DNA of 40,751 nucleotides from Nocardioidaceae bacterium (GTDB lineage Bacteria; Actinomycetota; Actinomycetes; Propionibacteriales; Nocardioidaceae): NCBI GenBank assembly GCA_009780515.1, contig WQZX01000027.1, forward strand, positions 1-40,751, in the 5' to 3' direction. A program made the position numbers and the translations under genes. Shown here in pieces: positions 37,105-40,751 of this stretch (position 1 is its first letter; the number at the start of each line of letters is the position of its first letter). The notes under the pieces were generated by a model, which was given only the letters and a program-made list of their open reading frames with translations, ran no database searches and was not told the DNA's origin.

Positions 37105-37119
37105 GTCGCGGGCCGATTG
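37093..37119 (+). promoter_or_regulatory. FliA-type promoter of cheR-cheY-cheX
   Basis: TCAC (37093-37096), 15 bases, GCCGATTG (37112-37119), 7 bases before the cheR GTG. The -35 elements of the two divergent promoters are interleaved: CTCA (37092-37095) and TGAG (37102-37105) form an inverted repeat between the two -10 boxes. Confidence 0.75.
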
Positions 37120-37126
37120 CCGGTAC

Positions 37127-38005
37127 GTGAGCCCGAACGACACCTTCGCGCAGGTCTCCGCCCTCATCAGGCGAGAGACCTCGATGGTGTACGACGAGGG
37201 CAAGGAGTACCTCGTCAGCGCGCGACTCACCCCGCTGGCGAACGCCCTCGGCCTGACCGTGCCCGACTACGTCCGGCGCCTGCCGATCGACCCGGTGGAG
37301 AAGCGCAAGGTGGTCGACGCGCTGACCATCAACGAGACGAGCTGGTTCCGCGACCACTCGCCGTACCAGGCGTTCACCGACCACCTGCTCCCCTCGATCC
37401 TCGAGGCGCGCGCGACGATGCCGGGTCCGCGGCTCCTCCGGGTCTGGAGCGCCGCGTGCTCCAGCGGCCAGGAGGCCTACTCCATCGCGATGCTGTGCGA
37501 GGAGAGCCTCCCGGACGGCTGGGACTACGAGATCGTCGCGACCGACATCTCCGGGGAGATGGTCGAGCGCGTGCGCGCCGGCCGCTACAGCCAGGTCGAG
37601 GTCAACCGCGGGCTGCCGGCGACCCGGCTGGTCGGCTACTTCCAGCGCGACGGACGCGACTGGCAGATCGCCGACCGGCTCCGCGAGCGCGTCCGCGCGC
37701 AGCAGGCCAACCTGGCGGAGCCGTACGTCGGTCTCGGGCGCTTCGACCTCGTGCTGCTGCGCAACGTGCTCATCTACTTCGAGCCCCGCACCAAGCAGGA
37801 CATCCTGCGCCGGATGCTGCCGATGGTGGCGCCGCACGGCTACCTGCTCCTCGGCTCCGCCGAGACCACCCTCGACCTGCCGCCCGACCTCGCCGCCTCG
37901 TGGCGGCGCGACCAGGTCGGCAGGGTCCAGACACATCGCCCGGTCGACCTCGGCACGGCCTCCACCCCCACCACGACCCACCGTCTCACCGCGACAGGAG
38001 CATGA
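37127..38005 (+). CDS. cheR: Chemotaxis protein methyltransferase
   Basis: 292 residues; methylates receptor glutamates using SAM. N-terminal helical domain, then RVWSAACSSGQEAYSIAM for SAM binding, ATDISGEMVERVRAGRY and FDLVLLRNVLIYFEP (in pieces), which complete the CheR fold. It ends with a short Thr-rich tail. The GTG start lies 7 bases downstream of the -10 element and has no room for a ribosome binding site. It leads cheR-cheY-cheX, with cheY beginning 1 base after its stop. Confidence 0.96.
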   Translation: MSPNDTFAQVSALIRRETSMVYDEGKEYLVSARLTPLANALGLTVPDYVRRLPIDPVEKRKVVDALTINETSWFRDHSPYQAFTDHLLPSILEARATMPGPRLLRVWSAACSSGQEAYSIAMLCEESLPDGWDYEIVATDISGEMVERVRAGRYSQVEVNRGLPATRLVGYFQRDGRDWQIADRLRERVRAQQANLAEPYVGLGRFDLVLLRNVLIYFEPRTKQDILRRMLPMVAPHGYLLLGSAETTLDLPPDLAASWRRDQVGRVQTHRPVDLGTASTPTTTHRLTATGA

Positions 38006-38006
38006 G

Positions 38007-38393
38007 ATGCGCGCGATGATCATCGACGACTCCCGGGCGATGCGGAGCATCCTGCGCCGCATCGTCACCGGGCTCGACTTCGAGGCCGTCGAGGCCGGCC
38101 ACGGCCAGGAGGCCCTGGACCACCTCGCCTCCGGACCCGTGCCGGACGTCTGCCTGGTCGACTGGAACATGCCGGTGATGGACGGCTACACGTTCATCAC
38201 CAAGGTCCGCGAGAACCCCGACTGGCGCGGCATCGCGCTGATGATGGTGACCACCGAGAGCGAGCAGCGCCAGATCGTGCGCGCGCTCGCCGCCGGTGCG
38301 CACGAGTACGTCATCAAGCCGTTCACCCCCGACGCGATCGCCGAGAAGCTGGAGATCCTCGGGCTCGTCGGCGCGGCCGGGGGTGCCGCATGA
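38007..38393 (+). CDS. cheY: CheY-type response regulator
   Basis: 128 residues, single receiver domain. Acidic pair D7/D8, phosphoacceptor D52 (LVDWNMPVMDG), T82/T83 and K104 (VIKPFTP) are all present. It should bind the flagellar switch or serve as phosphate sink. Starts one base after cheR and overlaps cheX by 4 bases. A second CheY lies at 38912-39271; which one drives the motor cannot be told. Confidence 0.95.
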   Translation: MRAMIIDDSRAMRSILRRIVTGLDFEAVEAGHGQEALDHLASGPVPDVCLVDWNMPVMDGYTFITKVRENPDWRGIALMMVTTESEQRQIVRALAAGAHEYVIKPFTPDAIAEKLEILGLVGAAGGAA

Positions 38394-38875
38394 GCACCGT
38401 CAGCCAGGAGAGGTACGACGCCCCGACCCTCGACGACGTCGCGTTCGTCGTCGACGAGGTCTGGCGCTCGCTGCTCGGCGACGAGGAGGGTCTCGACAGG
38501 CTCGACCACCCCGGCCACGCGCTCGACCACCGGGTCGGGACCTGGACCGGGGCCGTGTCGGTGACCGGCGAGTGGCGGGCCACCGTGACCGTGGAGCTCG
38601 GCGCCGACGCGGCCGGACCGCTCGCGGCCCGGATGCTGGCGCTGCCCGACGACGAGCCGCCGACGGACGCCGACATCGCCGACGCGGTCGGCGAGCTGGT
38701 CAACATGGTCGGCGGCAACGTCAAGAGCCTGATGCCCGGGCCGAGCGCGCTCTCGCTGCCGCTCGTGGCGGCCGGGCGGGCGGCGCACCCCTCCGAGCTC
38801 GTCGAGGTGACGCGCCTCGACGCGGCCTGGCACGACCGGGCCGTCCGCTTCACCGTCGCGATCCCGCGCCACTGA
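38390..38875 (+). CDS. CheX-like CheY-P phosphatase
   Basis: 161 residues of the CheC/CheX/FliY phosphatase superfamily. The phosphatase helix is visible as ADAVGELVNMVGGNVKSLM, with the E-x2-N pair (E-L-V-N), and it lies directly between two cheY genes, so it probably dephosphorylates CheY-P. Residues 34-41 (GLDRLDHP) are encoded by a perfect copy of the dispersed 22-bp repeat. ATG overlaps the cheY stop (ATGA). Confidence 0.85.
   Translation: MSTVSQERYDAPTLDDVAFVVDEVWRSLLGDEEGLDRLDHPGHALDHRVGTWTGAVSVTGEWRATVTVELGADAAGPLAARMLALPDDEPPTDADIADAVGELVNMVGGNVKSLMPGPSALSLPLVAAGRAAHPSELVEVTRLDAAWHDRAVRFTVAIPRH
38489..38510 (+). repeat. Dispersed 22-bp repeat, copy 2 (in cheX)
   Basis: Identical over 22 bases to 792-813 in dapF, but read in the opposite sense relative to the gene: in cheX it is in the coding strand and encodes GLDRLDHP, in dapF it is antisense and encodes a VEPVET-type peptide. 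Confidence 0.9.
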
Positions 38876-38911
38876 ACCACCAGCCGACCGACGTACTGAT
38901 TGGAAACACCG

Positions 38912-39271
38912 ATGAAGATCCTGATCGCCGACGACTCCCGGGTGATGCGCCAGATCGTGATCCGCACCCTGCGCCAGGCCGGTCACGGCGGCCACGACAT
39001 CGTCGAGGCCGAGAACGGGCGCGACGCCCTGGCCAAGGTCGCGACCGAGTCCCCCGACCTGGTGCTGTCGGACTGGAACATGCCGGAGATGAACGGCATC
39101 GACTGCCTCTCCGCGCTGCGTGCGTCCGGCTCGCAGGTGCCGTTCGGGTTCGTCACCTCGGAGGGCTCCGAGGACATGCGTGCCCGCGCGACCGCCGCCG
39201 GTGCGGCGTTCCTGATCGCCAAGCCGTTCACGCCGGAGGCGTTCGACGACGCCCTGCGCTCGGTGCTGTGA
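38912..39271 (+). CDS. Second CheY-type response regulator
   Basis: 119 residues, single receiver domain with D7/D8, phosphoacceptor D54 (LSDWNMPEMNG), T82/S83 and K104 (IAKPFTP). The ATG at 38912 has only a weak GGAAA upstream; a TTG four codons earlier is possible. It follows cheX by 36 bases and overlaps the next gene (TGATG). It resembles the first CheY closely in the K-P-F-T-P region, suggesting duplication with divergence. Confidence 0.94.
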   Translation: MKILIADDSRVMRQIVIRTLRQAGHGGHDIVEAENGRDALAKVATESPDLVLSDWNMPEMNGIDCLSALRASGSQVPFGFVTSEGSEDMRARATAAGAAFLIAKPFTPEAFDDALRSVL

Positions 39272-39750
39272 TGGCGGTCCACCTGCCGCTCCCCAAGCAG
39301 CTGCGCGACCTCCTCGGCGACCTGCTCGACCGCGAGGTCACCCTCACGCCCGCGGGCCCCTACGCGCCCGGCCCGACGACACCCGCCTCCGTCGCGGTGT
39401 ACGTCGACGACAGCCTGCGCGTCTCGGCCGCGATCGTGTGCGACCTCGCCCTCTCGTCGTACGCCGGCGCGGCGCTCGGCCTGGTGCCTCCCGGCGGCGC
39501 CGAGGCGGCGATCGAGGAGGGCGCGCTGAACGACACGTTTCGCGAGAACCTCTACGAGGTCCTCAACATCGCGGCCTCGGTCTTCAACACGGCCGGCGCC
39601 GACCACCTGCGGCTCTACGAGCTGCACCCCGCCGGTCCCCCGCTGCCGCCGCAGATCCGGCTGCACGCGCTGACCCTCGGCCGCCGCGAGGACCTCGCCG
39701 TCGACGTCGCCGGCTACGGCTCCGGGCTGCTGTCGGTCGTCCTCGTCTGA
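39271..39750 (+). CDS. Possible second CheC/CheX-like protein
   Basis: 159 residues overlapping the second cheY (TGATG). The segment TFRENLYEVLNIAASVFNT, with an E-x2-N pair (E-V-L-N) in a helix, recalls the CheC/CheX phosphatase helix, and the beta-rich surroundings (VAVYVDDSLRVSAAIVCDLAL, in parts) fit that fold. This is a weak motif match; the pairing with the adjacent CheY is the better argument. Otherwise unknown. Confidence 0.6.
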   Translation: MAVHLPLPKQLRDLLGDLLDREVTLTPAGPYAPGPTTPASVAVYVDDSLRVSAAIVCDLALSSYAGAALGLVPPGGAEAAIEEGALNDTFRENLYEVLNIAASVFNTAGADHLRLYELHPAGPPLPPQIRLHALTLGRREDLAVDVAGYGSGLLSVVLV

Positions 39751-39812
39751 TCCTCTCCCAGGATCGCGCCGGACCTTTCGGGCAGAGGTCGCGGGACTTC
39801 ATCCCGAGTCGG

Positions 39813-39839
39813 TCAACCGGTGTGACGCCGGGCCGAAGG
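39813..39839 (+). promoter_or_regulatory. FliA-type promoter of flgB-flgC-fliE
   Basis: TCAA (39813-39816), 15 bases, GCCGAAGG (39832-39839). The leader to the flgB GTG would be about 80 bases. The gap 39751-39924 also holds GGGACTTCATCCC (39793-39805), a poor DevR-like half-palindrome, and nothing else that I recognise. Confidence 0.65.
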
Positions 39840-39924
39840 ACTCCCCGAGCACGGATAGCTCACCAGCGCCGATGGATCGGCACCGGACCACCCGCCTCAC
39901 GGCGGGTCGAGCAAGGGGACATCC

Positions 39925-40278
39925 GTGTCATTTGGTGCGTCCGACGCCGTCAGCTTCGTGCTGCACACGGCGATCAACGGCCTGGCGGAGCGGCAGAACG
40001 TGATCGCCAACGACATCGCCAACGTCGACACCCCGGGGTACCGGGCGAGCAGCGTGGACTTCGAGACCGCGCTGAAGTCGGCCATCGCCGGCGGGTCGGC
40101 CAACGGCGACATCCAGGCGACCGTCACGCCGGACCAGACCCCCGTCGGTGCCAACGGCAACAACGTGGACCTCCGCAAGGAGGAGCTGGCCTCGATCCAG
40201 ACGCAGTACCAGTACCAGGTCGTGGGCGAGGCGATCAGCAACCGCGCCGACCTCATGCGCGCAGTGACGGCGATGTGA
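39925..40278 (+). CDS. flgB: Flagellar basal-body rod protein
   Basis: 117 residues; proximal rod protein. LAERQNVIANDIANVDTPGYRA (in parts) is the rod-family motif and the C-terminal helix (YQYQVVGEAISNRADLMRAV in parts) is its partner. GTG at 39925 with AAGGGG upstream. It starts the rod gene operon with flgC and fliE. Confidence 0.96.
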   Translation: MSFGASDAVSFVLHTAINGLAERQNVIANDIANVDTPGYRASSVDFETALKSAIAGGSANGDIQATVTPDQTPVGANGNNVDLRKEELASIQTQYQYQVVGEAISNRADLMRAVTAM

Positions 40279-40670
40279 TGGGCGCCTTCGACACCCTCTC
40301 GATCGCCAACAGCGCGCTCGGAGCGGACCAGACCTGGATCGACTCCATCGCCGGCAACATCGCGAACGTCAACACGGTCGAGCCGACCAGCGGCGCGGCC
40401 TTCCAGGCGACGTACGTCGTCTTCTCGCCCGAGCAGGGCGGCGGCGTGCAGGTCGCGGGCTTCGCCAAGGGCGATGCCCAGGGCATCGAGGTCAGCAGCC
40501 CCGACAGCCCGCTCGCGGACAAGAACGGCTACGTGCGCGAGCCCGACATCGACATGGCCTCGCAGATGGGCCAGCTCGTGATGGCCCAGCGCGGCTACCA
40601 GGCCCAGGTCGAGGTCACCAAGGCCGCCCAGGGCACCTACGACGCAGCTCTGCAGATCGGCCAGAAGTGA
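40278..40670 (+). CDS. flgC: Flagellar basal-body rod protein
   Basis: 130 residues; rod protein next to FlgB. The N-terminus has the SIAGNIANVNTVEPTSGAAFQA (in parts) motif and the C-terminus ends VMAQRGYQAQVEVTKAAQGTYDAALQIGQ in pieces, typical of FlgC. ATG overlaps the flgB stop (TGATG), so the two are coupled. Confidence 0.96.
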   Translation: MGAFDTLSIANSALGADQTWIDSIAGNIANVNTVEPTSGAAFQATYVVFSPEQGGGVQVAGFAKGDAQGIEVSSPDSPLADKNGYVREPDIDMASQMGQLVMAQRGYQAQVEVTKAAQGTYDAALQIGQK

Positions 40671-40671
40671 C

Positions 40672-40751
40672 ATGAGCGTGACCCCCATCCAGTTCCCCAG
40701 CATCCCCGGCGTCGGCGGTACGCCGTCCGGCGTCAACCTGGAGCCGGCCGA
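40672..40751 (+). CDS. fliE: Hook-basal body protein FliE, start only
   Basis: Begins one base after flgC and runs off the window after 26 codons (MSVTPIQFPSIPGVGG...). The identity rests on the flgB-flgC-fliE order and a start typical of FliE; the diagnostic C-terminal half is outside the window. Confidence 0.7.
   Translation, partial: MSVTPIQFPSIPGVGGTPSGVNLEPA

Noticed and set aside
39793..39844. DevR-like boxes upstream of flgB (GGGACTTCATCCC and GGGCCGAAGGACTCC)
   Set aside because: Both miss key positions of one half-site or have the wrong spacing; only the FliA-type promoter is convincing there.

Overview
The window is about 40.7 kb of very GC-rich DNA with actinobacterial gene content: a cell-wall resuscitation factor (rpfB), a protein O-mannosyltransferase, an MT0933-like small protein, many GTG starts and several probably leaderless genes. 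The rsmI / tatD / rpfB / rsmA / ispE order, with the mannosyltransferase divergent to rsmI, is the order I know from Mycobacterium. The large flagellar and chemotaxis block instead points to a motile actinomycete such as a Nocardioides relative. The genus is an inference; no rRNA or marker gene is present. I saw no tRNA, rRNA, CRISPR array, insertion sequence or prophage.

Left part (1-18 kb): housekeeping genes mostly on the minus strand. These are tRNA modification (miaB, miaA), lysine/peptidoglycan precursor synthesis (dapF), an ECF sigma factor fused to its own zinc-finger/membrane region, a MarR regulator divergent to an epoxide-hydrolase-like enzyme with a clear operator between them, and the overlapping run rsmI, hydrolase, tatD, rpfB, rsmA, ispE and an ABC-F ATPase. 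Small plus-strand genes sit between them: MT0933-like, Nudix, TetR-like and one unknown. An 18-bp perfect inverted repeat covers the rsmA start.

Middle (18-21.5 kb): a protein O-mannosyltransferase, a small unknown protein, a DevR/DosR-type response regulator and a small membrane protein. A DevR-like palindrome lies just upstream of the unknown gene.

Right part (21.5-40.75 kb): one continuous motility island. It holds cheA-cheW-mcp; flgN-flgK-flgL-fliW-csrA; a FliA/WhiG-type sigma factor followed by a glycosyltransferase; a second glycosyltransferase divergent to flagellin; fliC-fliD-fliS-fliT-like; cheB divergent to cheR-cheY-cheX-cheY2-cheX-like; and flgB-flgC-fliE running off the window.

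The most interesting result is a promoter signature found by eye. TCAN, exactly 15 bases, then GCCGA stands upstream of cheA, cheB, cheR, fliC, flgB and the glycosyltransferase at 31697-32740, with a one-mismatch version upstream of flgN. It resembles FliA/SigD/WhiG promoters and the matching sigma gene lies inside the island. The cheB/cheR promoters are interleaved back to back, and three of the genes would be nearly leaderless. The shared promoter ties a glycosyltransferase to flagellin expression, suggesting flagellin glycosylation. A second unusual feature is an identical 22-bp repeat inside dapF and cheX, with a diverged inverted pair in the interdomain linker of cheB.
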